From Alkalibacillus flavidus (lineage in GTDB: Bacteria; Bacillota; Bacilli; Bacillales; Alkalibacillaceae), in assembly GCF_040545925.1 (NCBI RefSeq), contig NZ_JBEPMX010000001.1, positions 248,001 through 312,000 on the forward strand: a stretch of 64,000 bases of DNA, read 5' to 3'. The position numbers and the translations under genes are program-made. The notes under the pieces were generated by a model. The model saw only the letters and a program-made list of their open reading frames with translations. It was not told the origin of the DNA and did no database searches. Position 1 is the stretch's first letter; each line of letters opens with the position of its first letter. Shown here piece after piece: positions 8,144 through 17,266 of this stretch.

Positions 8144-9091
8144 ATGGAAGTCATCGAATTAAGTTTACAACAACATCATCCATTCCCGGCATTGGACGAT
8201 GTCAGTGTCGCGGTAGGTTACTTTGATGGGGTACATATTGGTCATAGGCGTGTGATTGAAACAGCAAAAGAAGAAGCAACTCGACGAGGCATTAAGTCAG
8301 GTGTTATGACATTCAGCCCTCACCCGTTAACGATTATCAAAAATCAACCGTTAACGAATTACTTAATTACGTCTAAACATGAAAAAATGAAAGCATTTCA
8401 AGAACTTAATTTGGATTATGTTATTGTTGTACAATTTGATCATTTATTAGCGCAACAATCACCTGAAGCGTTTGTAAACCAGTTTCTAATTGGCTTGAAC
8501 ATTCAACATGTCGTTGGCGGATTTGATTTTTCGTTTGGTCACAAAGGGGCTGGCAAGATTCAACAGATGGATGACTACGCGCAAGGAAGGTTAACGTATT
8601 CAGTCGTCGATGAAGTGTCGGCAGAGAGTGAAAAAATTAGTTCGACTTCGATTCGCGAACAAATAAGACAAGGTCAAATGCAAACGGTAACGAATTTGTT
8701 AGGTCGGCCTTTTTCTATTGAAGCACCTGTTGTGAAGGGTTATCAACGAGGGCGTGAGATTGGATATCCGACTGCGAATTTAGATGTCGACCGAGAGCAT
8801 ATTATTCCTCACGTTGGCGTCTACGCGATACAAGTCGCTGTGGACGACCGGATCTACGATGGTATGGCTAGTGTTGGATTTAATCCGACGTTTGATGACC
8901 ATCCTAGTGAGCCTGTCGTCGAAGCGCATTTGTTTGATTTTAACGAGTCCTTATATGATCAATGTATAACGGTTTACTTTTTACAATACATTCGTGACGA
9001 AGAGTCATTTTCTGATGTCGATGAATTAGTGAAACGAATTGAACAAGATGAATTAGAGGCGAAAAATTTTCTGCAGTCAAATCAAGCTTAG
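8144..9091 (+). CDS. ribF: Bifunctional riboflavin kinase/FAD synthetase
   Basis: RibF (RibC in B. subtilis) phosphorylates riboflavin to FMN and then adenylylates it to FAD. The 315-residue protein has an N-terminal nucleotidyltransferase domain with GYFDGVHIGHRRVI and TFSPHPLTII, an SSTSIREQI motif, and a C-terminal flavokinase domain beginning GRPFSIEAPVVKGYQRGREIGYPTANL. A GAAGGTGG ribosome site precedes the ATG. No FMN riboswitch is visible upstream; the gene is in the truB transcription unit. Confidence 0.96.
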   Translation: MEVIELSLQQHHPFPALDDVSVAVGYFDGVHIGHRRVIETAKEEATRRGIKSGVMTFSPHPLTIIKNQPLTNYLITSKHEKMKAFQELNLDYVIVVQFDHLLAQQSPEAFVNQFLIGLNIQHVVGGFDFSFGHKGAGKIQQMDDYAQGRLTYSVVDEVSAESEKISSTSIREQIRQGQMQTVTNLLGRPFSIEAPVVKGYQRGREIGYPTANLDVDREHIIPHVGVYAIQVAVDDRIYDGMASVGFNPTFDDHPSEPVVEAHLFDFNESLYDQCITVYFLQYIRDEESFSDVDELVKRIEQDELEAKNFLQSNQA

Positions 9092-9094
9092 TCC

Positions 9095-9123
9095 TTGCAT
9101 TTAAGCCTTATAAGGTGTATTGT
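9095..9123 (+). promoter_or_regulatory. Candidate sigma-A promoter of rpsO
   Basis: TTGCAT (9095-9100) and TATTGT (9118-9123) are 17 bases apart. It lies directly after ribF and would give a leader of about 90 bases before rpsO. Confidence 0.45.
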
Positions 9124-9219
9124 ATGTAGTGTATGACTATCAACCTTTTTCTTGGCATAACGTTACTCCGCCGAATGCGAGGAAGAAGGCGATTAAACTA
9201 CTATTAGGAGGTGGGCAAC

Positions 9220-9489
9220 ATGGCCCTATCACAAGAACGTAAAAGCGAACTGATTAACCAATTTAAGACACACGAGAATGACACTGGTTCTCCAGAAGTG
9301 CAAATTGCGATTTTGACTGAACAGATTACAACATTAAACAGTCACTTACGCGATCACAAAAATGACCATCACTCTCGTCGTGGTTTAATGAAAATGGTTG
9401 GTCGTCGTCGTCACTTATTAAATTATCTACGTGATAAAGATATTCAACGTTATCGTGATCTAATCCGTGCATTAGGTCTACGTCGATAA
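9220..9489 (+). CDS. rpsO: 30S ribosomal protein S15
   Basis: S15 binds the central domain of 16S rRNA early in assembly and contributes to bridge B4. The 89-residue protein has the full family pattern, including NDTGSPEVQIAILTEQI, LRDHKNDHHSRRGL and the terminal RDLIRALGLRR. The ATG at 9220 follows an AGGAGGTG ribosome site at 9206-9213; the GTG at 9211 lies inside that site and is not the start. It is followed by a strong terminator and then pnp, the usual rpsO-pnp pairing. Confidence 0.98.
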   Translation: MALSQERKSELINQFKTHENDTGSPEVQIAILTEQITTLNSHLRDHKNDHHSRRGLMKMVGRRRHLLNYLRDKDIQRYRDLIRALGLRR

Positions 9490-9504
9490 GTTGTAAGTTA
9501 AAGG

Positions 9505-9533
9505 AAAGCGGGGTAGTACCCGCTTTTTCTTTA
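9505..9533 (+). terminator. Intrinsic terminator of rpsO
   Basis: AAAGCGGG (9505-9512) pairs with CCCGCTTT (9519-9526), followed by TTTCTTTA. Confidence 0.85.
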
Positions 9534-9573
9534 TTCACTAACATAAAGCGCTCATTTTATAGCAAGAGATGTT

Positions 9574-9579
9574 TATAAT
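9574..9579 (+). promoter_or_regulatory. Candidate -10 element of the pnp promoter
   Basis: A perfect TATAAT lies 66 bases before the pnp start, downstream of the rpsO terminator. No good -35 is visible at the proper distance, so only the -10 is marked. Confidence 0.4.
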
Positions 9580-9645
9580 ACAATAGAAGAAAACATGTTT
9601 CTTGTGTGTACATAAGCAACAGTTTTGGAAGGAGTCGTATAATTT

Positions 9646-11760
9646 ATGACGAATGAAATGAAGTCATATTCGATTGATGTCGGAGGACGTCAATTAACAT
9701 TTGAAGTAGGTGAAGTAGCTAAACAAGCTAATGGAGCAGCCATGGTCCGCTATGGTGATACATCTGTGTTAGTAGCTGCTACAGCATCTAATGAACCGAA
9801 AGATTTACCATTTTTCCCACTAACAATCAACTATGAAGAGAAGTTGTATGCCGTTGGTAAAATTCCAGGCGGGTTTATTAAACGTGAAGGTCGCCCAAGT
9901 GATAAAGCTGTTTTAACATCACGCTTAATCGACCGACCAATTCGCCCGCTATTTGCGGATGGTTTTCGTAATGAAGTACAAGTCATGAGTACGGTGATGA
10001 GCCTTGATCAAGACTGTTCTTCAGAAATTACGGCTATGATTGGTTCTTCTCTTGCTTTATGTATTTCAGATATTCCATTTGATGGCCCAATTGCTGGCGT
10101 TCATGTTGGTCGTATTAATGGCGAATTTGTTATTAATCCGACCGTTGAACAGATGAAACAGAGTGACATCGAGTTGACTGTAGCTGGAACAAAAGATGCG
10201 ATTAACATGGTAGAAGCTGGAGCACAAGAAGTGCCAGAAGATATTATGTTAGAAGCGATTATGTTTGGTCATGAAGAAATTAAACGTCTCGTGGCATTCC
10301 AAGAAGAAATTATGGCTGAAGTCGGCAAGGATAACATGGACGTGACATTATTCCAACCTGAAAAGGATCTGGAACAGGAAGTCATTAATCTTGCAAAAGA
10401 TAAAATCGTAGCAGCGATTCAAACAGAAGAGAAAAAAGCACGTGAAGAAGCGATCGATGCAGCTAAAGATGAAATCGTTCAACAATATGAGGACGCTGAA
10501 GCCGAAAGTGATGTTATTTCACAGGTGAAATCTGTTCTTGACTCCATTGTAAAAGAAGAAGTGCGTCGTTTAATTACAGTTGATAAAGTCCGCCCAGATG
10601 GCCGTGGCTTAGATGAAATCCGTCCGCTATCGTCACGCACTGATGTGTTACCTCGTACGCACGGTTCTGCTATGTTTACGCGTGGTCAAACACAAGCATT
10701 AAGTGTTTGTACATTAGGTCCGTTAGGTGATGTACAAGTCTTAGACGGTCTTGATGTTGAAGAAGAAAAACGGTTTATGCACCATTATAACTTCCCGCAA
10801 TACAGCGTCGGTGAAACAGGTCCTGTAAGAGGACCAGGTCGTCGTGAAATTGGTCATGGTGCATTGGGTGAACGTGCATTAGAAGCGGTTATTCCAGATT
10901 CAGAAACCTTCCCTTATACCGTGCGTGTCGTATCAGAGATTTTAGAATCAAACGGTTCGACATCACAGGCGAGTATTTGTGCTGGTTCAATGGCGATGAT
11001 GCAAGCAGGTGTCCCACTCAAACAGCCGGTAGCAGGTATAGCAATGGGGCTTGTGAAGTCAGGTGACCATTATTCAGTTCTAACAGATATTCAAGGTATG
11101 GAAGATGCTTTAGGTGATATGGACTTTAAAGTAGCTGGAACGAAAGACGGTGTTACAGCGCTACAAATGGATATTAAAGTAGATGGTTTATCGCGCGATA
11201 TTTTAGAAGAAGCATTGACACAAGCGAAAAACGGTCGTATGGATATTTTAGATCATATGAACGACACGATTTCTGAACCACGTCAAGAACTATCAGATTA
11301 CGCGCCGAAGATTGTTTCTCTATCGATCAATCCAGATAAAATCCGTGATGTCATTGGTCCAAGTGGTAAACAGATTAATAAAATTATCGAAGAAACAGAT
11401 GTTAAAATCGATATCGAACAAGATGGTCGGATTTTCATTTCATCACCAGACCGTGACAAAATTAATCACGCAAAACAAATTATTGAAGATCTCGTGCGCG
11501 AGGTTGAAGTCGGCCAAATTTATCTCGGAAAAGTAAAACGCGTTGAGAAATTCGGAGCCTTTGTCGAATTGTTTAGCGGAAAAGACGGTCTAGTCCACAT
11601 TAGCGAATTAGATGAAGCACACGTGAAAAACGTAACGGACATTGCAGATATTGGCGATGAAATGCTCGTTAAAGTAAAAGAGATCGACCAACAAGGACGC
11701 GTTAATTTATCTCGCAAAGCCGCATTAAAAGAACAAGAAACTGAAGAATCAACATCGTAA
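9646..11760 (+). CDS. pnp: Polyribonucleotide nucleotidyltransferase (PNPase)
   Basis: PNPase is the trimeric phosphorolytic 3'-to-5' exoribonuclease of the degradosome-like RNA decay machinery, working with RNase Y (also encoded in this window). The 704-residue protein has two RNase PH domains (the second starting VDKVRPDGRGLDEIRPL, with GETGPVRGPGRREIGHGALGERAL), a KH domain (IRDVIGPSGKQINKI) and a C-terminal S1 domain (VKRVEKFGAFVELFSGKDGLVHISEL). Length is normal. GGAAGGAG at 9627-9634 is the ribosome site, 11 bases from the ATG. In B. subtilis ylxY follows pnp; here it is absent. Confidence 0.97.
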   Translation: MTNEMKSYSIDVGGRQLTFEVGEVAKQANGAAMVRYGDTSVLVAATASNEPKDLPFFPLTINYEEKLYAVGKIPGGFIKREGRPSDKAVLTSRLIDRPIRPLFADGFRNEVQVMSTVMSLDQDCSSEITAMIGSSLALCISDIPFDGPIAGVHVGRINGEFVINPTVEQMKQSDIELTVAGTKDAINMVEAGAQEVPEDIMLEAIMFGHEEIKRLVAFQEEIMAEVGKDNMDVTLFQPEKDLEQEVINLAKDKIVAAIQTEEKKAREEAIDAAKDEIVQQYEDAEAESDVISQVKSVLDSIVKEEVRRLITVDKVRPDGRGLDEIRPLSSRTDVLPRTHGSAMFTRGQTQALSVCTLGPLGDVQVLDGLDVEEEKRFMHHYNFPQYSVGETGPVRGPGRREIGHGALGERALEAVIPDSETFPYTVRVVSEILESNGSTSQASICAGSMAMMQAGVPLKQPVAGIAMGLVKSGDHYSVLTDIQGMEDALGDMDFKVAGTKDGVTALQMDIKVDGLSRDILEEALTQAKNGRMDILDHMNDTISEPRQELSDYAPKIVSLSINPDKIRDVIGPSGKQINKIIEETDVKIDIEQDGRIFISSPDRDKINHAKQIIEDLVREVEVGQIYLGKVKRVEKFGAFVELFSGKDGLVHISELDEAHVKNVTDIADIGDEMLVKVKEIDQQGRVNLSRKAALKEQETEESTS

Positions 11761-11768
11761 TACGACGA

Positions 11769-11796
11769 AAAGAGCTGGTACATACCAGTTCTTTTT
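11769..11796 (+). terminator. Intrinsic terminator of pnp
   Basis: AAGAGCTGGTA pairs with TACCAGTTCTT around a short loop, followed by TTTCAT. One G-U pair. Confidence 0.75.
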
Positions 11797-11814
11797 CATA
11801 TTTTGGAGGGCATT

Positions 11815-13032
11815 ATGTTAACACGTTATCAATTATCTAATGGATTACGCATCGTTGAAGAACAAATGGAACACGTTCAGTCAGTGTCTATCGGCATATG
11901 GATATTGTCAGGATCGCGATATGAATCTGCCGGCGAAAACGGTGTATCTCATTTAATTGAGCACATGTTATTCAAAGGAACTCATCGACGTTCAGCTAAA
12001 CAAATTGCTGAAGCGTTCGATCGAATAGGCGGTCATGTGAATGCATTTACGTCAAAAGAATATACATGTGTTTATGCGAAAGTCATTGATGAACATGTCG
12101 AAGAAGCGATTGATCTATTATCAGATATGGTCCTTCATTCAGTGGTAGATGAAGAAGAGTTGGATCGTGAGAAAGATGTTATTTTTGAAGAAATGTCAAT
12201 GACAGAGGATACACCAGATGATATTATTCATGACCATCTGCAAGAAACGAGTTTTAACGGGCATCCACTCGGTCAATCCATTTTGGGTTCCCGTCAATCG
12301 TTAGGGGAGATGACGAGAGAGGATGTCATGAGATATAAACAAACGTATTACACAGGAAAACGGATGGTTGTGTCAGCTGCTGGTTCTATTCCTGATCATT
12401 TTCATAAACTCATCGAAACGTATTTTAGTGATCTTCAGGAAGGGGATGCGTTTGACGATCAGTTACAACATCATTTTCAATTTGACACGTTCAAACAGTC
12501 TGATGATATTAGTCAAGCTCACATCTGTTTAGGGTTTGATGGTTATGCCATTGGTGATGATTCACTTTACCCGATGACGATTTTGAATAATGTACTAGGC
12601 GGGGCCATGAGTTCACGGTTGTTTCAACAAGTGCGTGAAGAACAAGGGTTAGCGTACGATATATTCTCTTACCATAATCCATTTCGTGATAATGGTATAT
12701 TAACGATTTACGGTGCTACCTCGTACGAGCGTTTGGACGATTTAGAGTCGATTATGTTTAATATATTTTCAGACATTCAACAACATGGTATTACGGAACA
12801 AGAGAGAAAGGATACGATTCAGCAACTAAAAGGTCAATTGACGTTAGGGTTGGAACATTCAAGCAGTCGTATGCAACGTAATGGCCGAACAGAATTATTA
12901 CAAGAACCTCATTTATCAGCTGATGATGTCATCACTAAATTAGAAGACGTCTCACAGGAAGAGATTCGTTTAGTTGCGCAACAAGTATTACAACAACCTT
13001 CTCGTGCATGGATTTTACCTTCGAACATATGA
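11815..13032 (+). CDS. mlpA: M16 family zinc metallopeptidase (MlpA/YmxG type)
   Basis: This 405-residue protein is a pitrilysin/processing-peptidase family (M16) member. The inverted zinc motif HLIEH lies in GVSHLIEHMLFKGT, with the downstream acidic zinc ligand expected in the DREKDVIFEEM helix. The C-terminal half carries the family's GGAMSSRLFQQVREEQGLAYDI. B. subtilis MlpA (YmxG) is the positional equivalent between pnp and ymxH and has been linked to protease regulation. The ATG at 11815 has TTGGAGGG before it at 11803-11810; the TTG at 11803 is part of that site. Cytoplasmic, no signal peptide. Confidence 0.92.
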   Translation: MLTRYQLSNGLRIVEEQMEHVQSVSIGIWILSGSRYESAGENGVSHLIEHMLFKGTHRRSAKQIAEAFDRIGGHVNAFTSKEYTCVYAKVIDEHVEEAIDLLSDMVLHSVVDEEELDREKDVIFEEMSMTEDTPDDIIHDHLQETSFNGHPLGQSILGSRQSLGEMTREDVMRYKQTYYTGKRMVVSAAGSIPDHFHKLIETYFSDLQEGDAFDDQLQHHFQFDTFKQSDDISQAHICLGFDGYAIGDDSLYPMTILNNVLGGAMSSRLFQQVREEQGLAYDIFSYHNPFRDNGILTIYGATSYERLDDLESIMFNIFSDIQQHGITEQERKDTIQQLKGQLTLGLEHSSSRMQRNGRTELLQEPHLSADDVITKLEDVSQEEIRLVAQQVLQQPSRAWILPSNI

Positions 13033-13063
13033 TGTAGTAAAACATGAATAGAGGGTGAATGAT

Positions 13064-13303
13064 GTGCGTTATCATGATTTAACAGGTAAAGAATTGATAG
13101 ACGCTGATCGTGGACAACGTTTAGGGGTGCTAGGTCAAACGGACTTAGTCATTAACAATCAAACAGGTGAAATCGAAGAAATTGTCATCCAAGATTATGC
13201 CATGCTCGGGTTCAAAAAAAGCGAATCTGCTGCATCCATTAAATGGCAAGATATTGAAGTCATTGGTAACGATATGATTGTCATTAAACGTGAAACGACA
13301 TAA
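13064..13303 (+). CDS. ymxH: YlmC/YmxH family PRC-barrel sporulation protein
   Basis: This is a 79-residue PRC-barrel-like protein of the YlmC/YmxH family. The RYHDLTGKELIDADRGQRLG segment and GVLGQTDLVI are family signatures. The family is linked to sporulation, but no molecular function is established. GTG at 13064 is chosen as start because AGAGGG lies at 13050-13055 and related proteins begin MRxxxLxGKE; an in-frame GTG at 13055 overlaps the ribosome site. It is followed by a strong terminator separating it from the dpa operon. Confidence 0.85.
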   Translation: MRYHDLTGKELIDADRGQRLGVLGQTDLVINNQTGEIEEIVIQDYAMLGFKKSESAASIKWQDIEVIGNDMIVIKRETT

Positions 13304-13315
13304 GGATTTTAAGCT

Positions 13316-13352
13316 TAAGCTGGTTTCTAACAAATAGAAGCCAGCTTTTTCA
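13316..13352 (+). terminator. Intrinsic terminator after ymxH
   Basis: AAGCTGGTTTCTA (13317-13329) pairs with TAGAAGCCAGCTT (13335-13347), followed by TTTC. Confidence 0.8.
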
Positions 13353-13378
13353 CGTTTTATAACTAGGCACATAAGATA
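13352..13378 (+). promoter_or_regulatory. Probable sigma-K promoter of the dipicolinate/dap operon
   Basis: AC at 13352-13353, 16 bases, then CATA-AGA-TA at 13370-13378 match the sigma-K pattern AC-N16/17-CATANNNTA exactly. The spoVF operon in B. subtilis is expressed in the mother cell under sigma-K. The same nine-base -10 element occurs before cotE in this window. Confidence 0.6.
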
Positions 13379-13412
13379 TAGTGGATTGAATGAACATGGG
13401 CAGGTGATGAGT

Positions 13413-14288
13413 GTGTTAACTGGTAAAAACGTATTGATTGTAGGTGGCGATGCTCGTTATTTTGAATTAATGAAACAATTAATATTGTACGATGCAAGCG
13501 TGTATGCGATTGGTTTTGACGATGCGACTGATGACATTGATGGCGTCGTCTTAACGACTGAACAAAACATTGACCACCATTTGTTTGATGTGGTGATACT
13601 GCCGATCTCAGGTGTCGATGACAAAGGGAACGTCGATACGCATTTTCGGCGTCCTGCAATTAAGCTAACGCATGATTGGTTTGGTCACTTCACGAAAGAA
13701 TGCATTATTTTCACAGGCATTGTAACTTCATTTTTAAAACAGCTAGAACGTCAACATGCTAATGTGATGGCCTTAATGGATCGTGATGATATTGCCATTT
13801 ATAATTCTATTCCAACCGCAGAAGGTGCCGTTATGCTAGCAATTCAACATACCGATGTCACGATTCATGATGCTAACGTCGTCATACTAGGTTATGGACG
13901 TGTCGGTAAGACGTTAGTGAACACATTTCAAGGTTTAGGGGCACAAGTATCCGTCTATGCGAGACAAAAACGCGATTTAGCAAGAATTTACGAGGCGCAA
14001 GCACAGCCTATAACTGATGAACAATTATTATCTTCCATTGAGGGTGCCGACCTTTTAATTAATACGATACCGAAACTCATTGTGACCCCAGAAATGATCC
14101 GTGTATTACCGACATCGTGTTTTATTTTAGATCTCGCATCAAAACCTGGTGGGGTCGATTTCCGGTTTGCTAAAAAACGAGGAATTGAGGCGATGCTGGC
14201 ACCTAGTTTACCAGGGTTAGTTGCGCCGAAAACGGCAGGTAAAATGCTTGCCCATGTGATTCAAACAGTGGTTCAAGATGATAAATGA
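13413..14288 (+). CDS. dpaA: Dipicolinate synthase subunit A
   Basis: DpaA (SpoVFA) is the dehydrogenase-like subunit of dipicolinate synthase, which oxidises a lysine-pathway intermediate to dipicolinic acid in the mother cell for loading into the spore core. The 291-residue protein begins LTGKNVLIVGGDARYFEL, has IFTGI and DRDDIAIYNSIPTAEGAVMLAIQHTD, a Rossmann motif VVILGYGRVGKT, and a terminal LAPSLPGLVAPKTAGKML. GTG at 13413 is taken as start because related proteins begin MLTG and GGCAGGTG at 13399-13406 is well spaced. It starts a five-gene operon that also supplies the lysine-pathway precursor. Confidence 0.95.
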   Translation: MLTGKNVLIVGGDARYFELMKQLILYDASVYAIGFDDATDDIDGVVLTTEQNIDHHLFDVVILPISGVDDKGNVDTHFRRPAIKLTHDWFGHFTKECIIFTGIVTSFLKQLERQHANVMALMDRDDIAIYNSIPTAEGAVMLAIQHTDVTIHDANVVILGYGRVGKTLVNTFQGLGAQVSVYARQKRDLARIYEAQAQPITDEQLLSSIEGADLLINTIPKLIVTPEMIRVLPTSCFILDLASKPGGVDFRFAKKRGIEAMLAPSLPGLVAPKTAGKMLAHVIQTVVQDDK

Positions 14289-14303
14289 AAGGAGTCCTGT
14301 CAC

Positions 14304-14894
14304 GTGGATTTAAAAAGGAAACGAATTGGGTTTGGTTTAACAGGCTCTCATTGTACGTATGACGAGACATTCCCCGTGCTGCAACAACTCATTGATTTAG
14401 GGGCTGATGTTGTCCCGATTGTTTCAAGCACGGTAAAAAGCACAGATACAAAATTTGGTGAAGCGCAACAACATATGAATACGATCGATTCAATGACCGA
14501 ACACCCGATTATTGATTCTATTCCGCAAGCTGAACCGTTAGGGCCTAAAGAACCGTTAGATTGTATGGTGATTGCGCCAATGACTGGGTCATCTTTGAGC
14601 CGATTTGCAAATGCGCAGACAGACAGTCCTGTTCTCATGGCAGCTAAAGCGACGTTACGTAATCGGAAACCGGTCGTATTAGCGATTTCGACGAATGATG
14701 CCTTAGGTCTAAATGCACAAAATTTAGCTAAATTACTTCCCGCAAAAAATATCTACTTCGTGCCCTATGGTCAAGATCATCCGACTAAAAAACCAACATC
14801 GCTCGTTGCCCATATGTCTCTATTACCAGAAACGGTTGAAAAAGCGCTCGATGGTGAGCAATTACAGCCGATGCTCCGCTCTTTTGAACAATAG
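14304..14894 (+). CDS. dpaB: Dipicolinate synthase subunit B
   Basis: DpaB (SpoVFB) is the flavoprotein-fold partner of DpaA. The 196-residue sequence has the UbiX-like start RIGFGLTGSHCTYDETFPVL, a PLDCMVIAPMTGSSLSRFANA segment and a LAISTNDALGLNAQNLAKLL segment, all typical for this family. A GTG start at 14304 is preceded by AAAGGAG. It follows dpaA by 15 bases, so both subunits come from one transcript. Confidence 0.95.
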   Translation: MDLKRKRIGFGLTGSHCTYDETFPVLQQLIDLGADVVPIVSSTVKSTDTKFGEAQQHMNTIDSMTEHPIIDSIPQAEPLGPKEPLDCMVIAPMTGSSLSRFANAQTDSPVLMAAKATLRNRKPVVLAISTNDALGLNAQNLAKLLPAKNIYFVPYGQDHPTKKPTSLVAHMSLLPETVEKALDGEQLQPMLRSFEQ

Positions 14895-14968
14895 TGTTAA
14901 TTCTCACAAAATATGATAAACTGTGAAATAGAAAAATTAAAACCGTAATTATGGAGGGTGTAAGAAAC

Positions 14969-16018
14969 ATGGAAGCAAAAAGTAGATACAATGTAGCAAT
15001 CGTCGGAGCAACAGGAGCAGTCGGGCAAAAAATGATCGACATGCTAGAGCATGTGGCGTTTCCGATTGATGAATTACGACCATTAGCTTCAAAACGATCT
15101 GTTGGTAAGATGGTGACGTATAATGGTCGTAATGTAGCGATTCAAGAAGCAAAGGCTGATGCTTTTGAAGGGGTCGATATAGCACTGTTTTCTGCAGGTG
15201 GATCCGTTTCAAAACAACTCGCTCATGAAGCTGTCGAGCGTGGGGCTGTTGTGATTGATAATACGAGTGCCTTTCGGATGCATGAAAATGTACCACTCGT
15301 CGTACCTGAAGTCAATAAAGAAGCGATTCGTGATCATCAAGGCATTATTGCCAACCCGAATTGCTCAACGATTCAAATGGTTGGTGCGCTTGAGCCCGTA
15401 CGTCAAAAATATGGTCTTAACCGTGTGATTGTATCAACCTATCAGTCGGTATCTGGTTCAGGATTGGATGCTGTTGAAGAGTTAAAAGATCAATCACAAG
15501 CGATGTTAGATGGCACAGCAGTCAATGCTGAAATACTACCTGTTAAGTCAGAACCGAAACATTATCCAATCGCATTTAATGCGTTGCCACAAATTGATAC
15601 GTTTGAAGATAACCATTATACATTTGAAGAGATGAAAATGATTAACGAAACGAAGAAAATAATGGGAGCTCCTGATTTAAGTGTGGCTGCCACTTGCGTT
15701 CGTTTACCATTCTTTTATTCCCATGCTGAAAGTGTTTATATCGAAATTGATCAAGACGATGTGACCGTCCCGCAAATGCAAGGGGTAATTCAAGAAGGTG
15801 AAGGCATTGTGTTACAAGATGATATCGTTAATCAAGGGTACCCTACACCATTGTCAGCTGAGGGGCAGTTAGATATTTTTGTCGGGCGTGTTCGTCGAGA
15901 CTTAGATGTTCCAAACGGATTCCATTTATGGGTTGTATCAGATAACTTACTTAAAGGGGCAGCATGGAACTCAGTTCAAATCGCGCAAGCCTTAATCGAA
16001 ATGAATTCAGACGCATAA
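14969..16018 (+). CDS. asd: Aspartate-semialdehyde dehydrogenase
   Basis: Asd reduces aspartyl phosphate to aspartate semialdehyde, the branch-point compound for lysine, diaminopimelate, dipicolinate, threonine and methionine. The 349-residue protein has the NADPH-binding start VAIVGATGAVGQKMIDML, the catalytic cysteine in NPNCSTIQM, and the AATCVRLPF region. The ATG at 14969 follows GGAGGG at 14953-14958; an upstream in-frame ATG overlaps that site. It lies between dpaB and dapG as in B. subtilis. Confidence 0.96.
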   Translation: MEAKSRYNVAIVGATGAVGQKMIDMLEHVAFPIDELRPLASKRSVGKMVTYNGRNVAIQEAKADAFEGVDIALFSAGGSVSKQLAHEAVERGAVVIDNTSAFRMHENVPLVVPEVNKEAIRDHQGIIANPNCSTIQMVGALEPVRQKYGLNRVIVSTYQSVSGSGLDAVEELKDQSQAMLDGTAVNAEILPVKSEPKHYPIAFNALPQIDTFEDNHYTFEEMKMINETKKIMGAPDLSVAATCVRLPFFYSHAESVYIEIDQDDVTVPQMQGVIQEGEGIVLQDDIVNQGYPTPLSAEGQLDIFVGRVRRDLDVPNGFHLWVVSDNLLKGAAWNSVQIAQALIEMNSDA

Positions 16019-16032
16019 GTTGAGGTGCAAAC

Positions 16033-17247
16033 ATGAAAACGTTAGTTCAAAAATTTGGAGGAACGTCAGTACGTGATCAAGAATCGCGTCATCGTGCGAT
16101 ACAACATATCCAAGGTGCTCTAAATGAAGGGTATCAAGTCGTTGTCGTCGTGTCAGCAATGGGAAGGTTAGGCGATCATTATGCGACGGATTCGTTGCTT
16201 CAGTTAATTGACTATCCTGAAACACAAATGACGAAGCGAGAAGTTGACGTCTTAATGTCATGCGGCGAAACGATCTCATCCGTCGTAATGGCTCATGAAT
16301 TACAACAGCAGGGCATTACAGCTGCTTCATTAACTGGGGCAAGAGCAGGCTTTTTGACAACGAACGATTTTACTGATGCACGCATTAATAAAGTTGATCC
16401 GACCGATATCGAAAAGTATTTAAAAACGAATGATGTCGTCGTCGTAGCCGGATTTCAAGGCCAGGATGAAGACGGCAATGTCACCACATTAGGACGCGGC
16501 GGATCAGATACGTCTGCGGTTGCTTTAGGTGGTGCGTTGCATTCGGATTACGTCGATATTTTCACGGATGTGGATGGTATAAAAACGGCTGACCCACGAC
16601 TAGTAGAAAACGCTCGAACGTTACAGGTTATGACGTATAATGAGATTGTACATTTAGCCTATCAAGGGTCTAAAGTCATTCATCCACGCGCGGTTGAAAT
16701 TGCGATGCAAGAAAAAATCCCGATTCGCGTTCGTTCTACTTACTCACAAGATAGTGGTACATTAGTGACAGCGAAAAAAGATCAAACTGTCGATCAAGGG
16801 TTTAAAGACCGCCTTGTGACGGGAATAGCACATGTATCTGGAATTACACAAATTAAAGTGTATAGTGATGATGATCCGGTTAAACTACACAATGATGTAT
16901 TATCACAATTAGCCGACGCTGAGATTTCCGTAGATTTCTTTAATATTTCAACTGATGGTATCACGTTTACTGTTCCGACCGATTCTTTAACACAGACGAC
17001 GTCGATTATTGAAAATCTCGATTATCGTTATCAGATCGTTGAAAAATGTGCGAAGGTATCAACGGTTGGCGCAGGTATCCAAGGTGTACCAGGAGTGGCA
17101 TCAAAAGTTGTTAAAGCGTTGTCGCGTTACGATATTCCAATTCTACAATCAGCTGACAGTCATACAACGATCTGGGTTCTAGTTAAAGAACAAGATTTAG
17201 AAAACGCTGTTAATGCACTGCATCAAGTATTTTTAGAAGATCGTTAA
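16033..17247 (+). CDS. dapG: Aspartate kinase (DapG type)
   Basis: Aspartate kinase catalyses the first step of the aspartate family pathway. The 404-residue protein has the N-terminal signature VQKFGGTSVRD, the catalytic-domain GRGGSDTSAVALGGAL, and two C-terminal ACT domains for allosteric control. By position in the spoVF-asd-dapA operon it corresponds to B. subtilis DapG, the diaminopimelate-sensitive isoenzyme; the effector cannot be read directly from sequence. It begins 14 bases after asd. Confidence 0.94.
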   Translation: MKTLVQKFGGTSVRDQESRHRAIQHIQGALNEGYQVVVVVSAMGRLGDHYATDSLLQLIDYPETQMTKREVDVLMSCGETISSVVMAHELQQQGITAASLTGARAGFLTTNDFTDARINKVDPTDIEKYLKTNDVVVVAGFQGQDEDGNVTTLGRGGSDTSAVALGGALHSDYVDIFTDVDGIKTADPRLVENARTLQVMTYNEIVHLAYQGSKVIHPRAVEIAMQEKIPIRVRSTYSQDSGTLVTAKKDQTVDQGFKDRLVTGIAHVSGITQIKVYSDDDPVKLHNDVLSQLADAEISVDFFNISTDGITFTVPTDSLTQTTSIIENLDYRYQIVEKCAKVSTVGAGIQGVPGVASKVVKALSRYDIPILQSADSHTTIWVLVKEQDLENAVNALHQVFLEDR

Positions 17248-17266
17248 ATTGGGAAGGGGTATGCCG

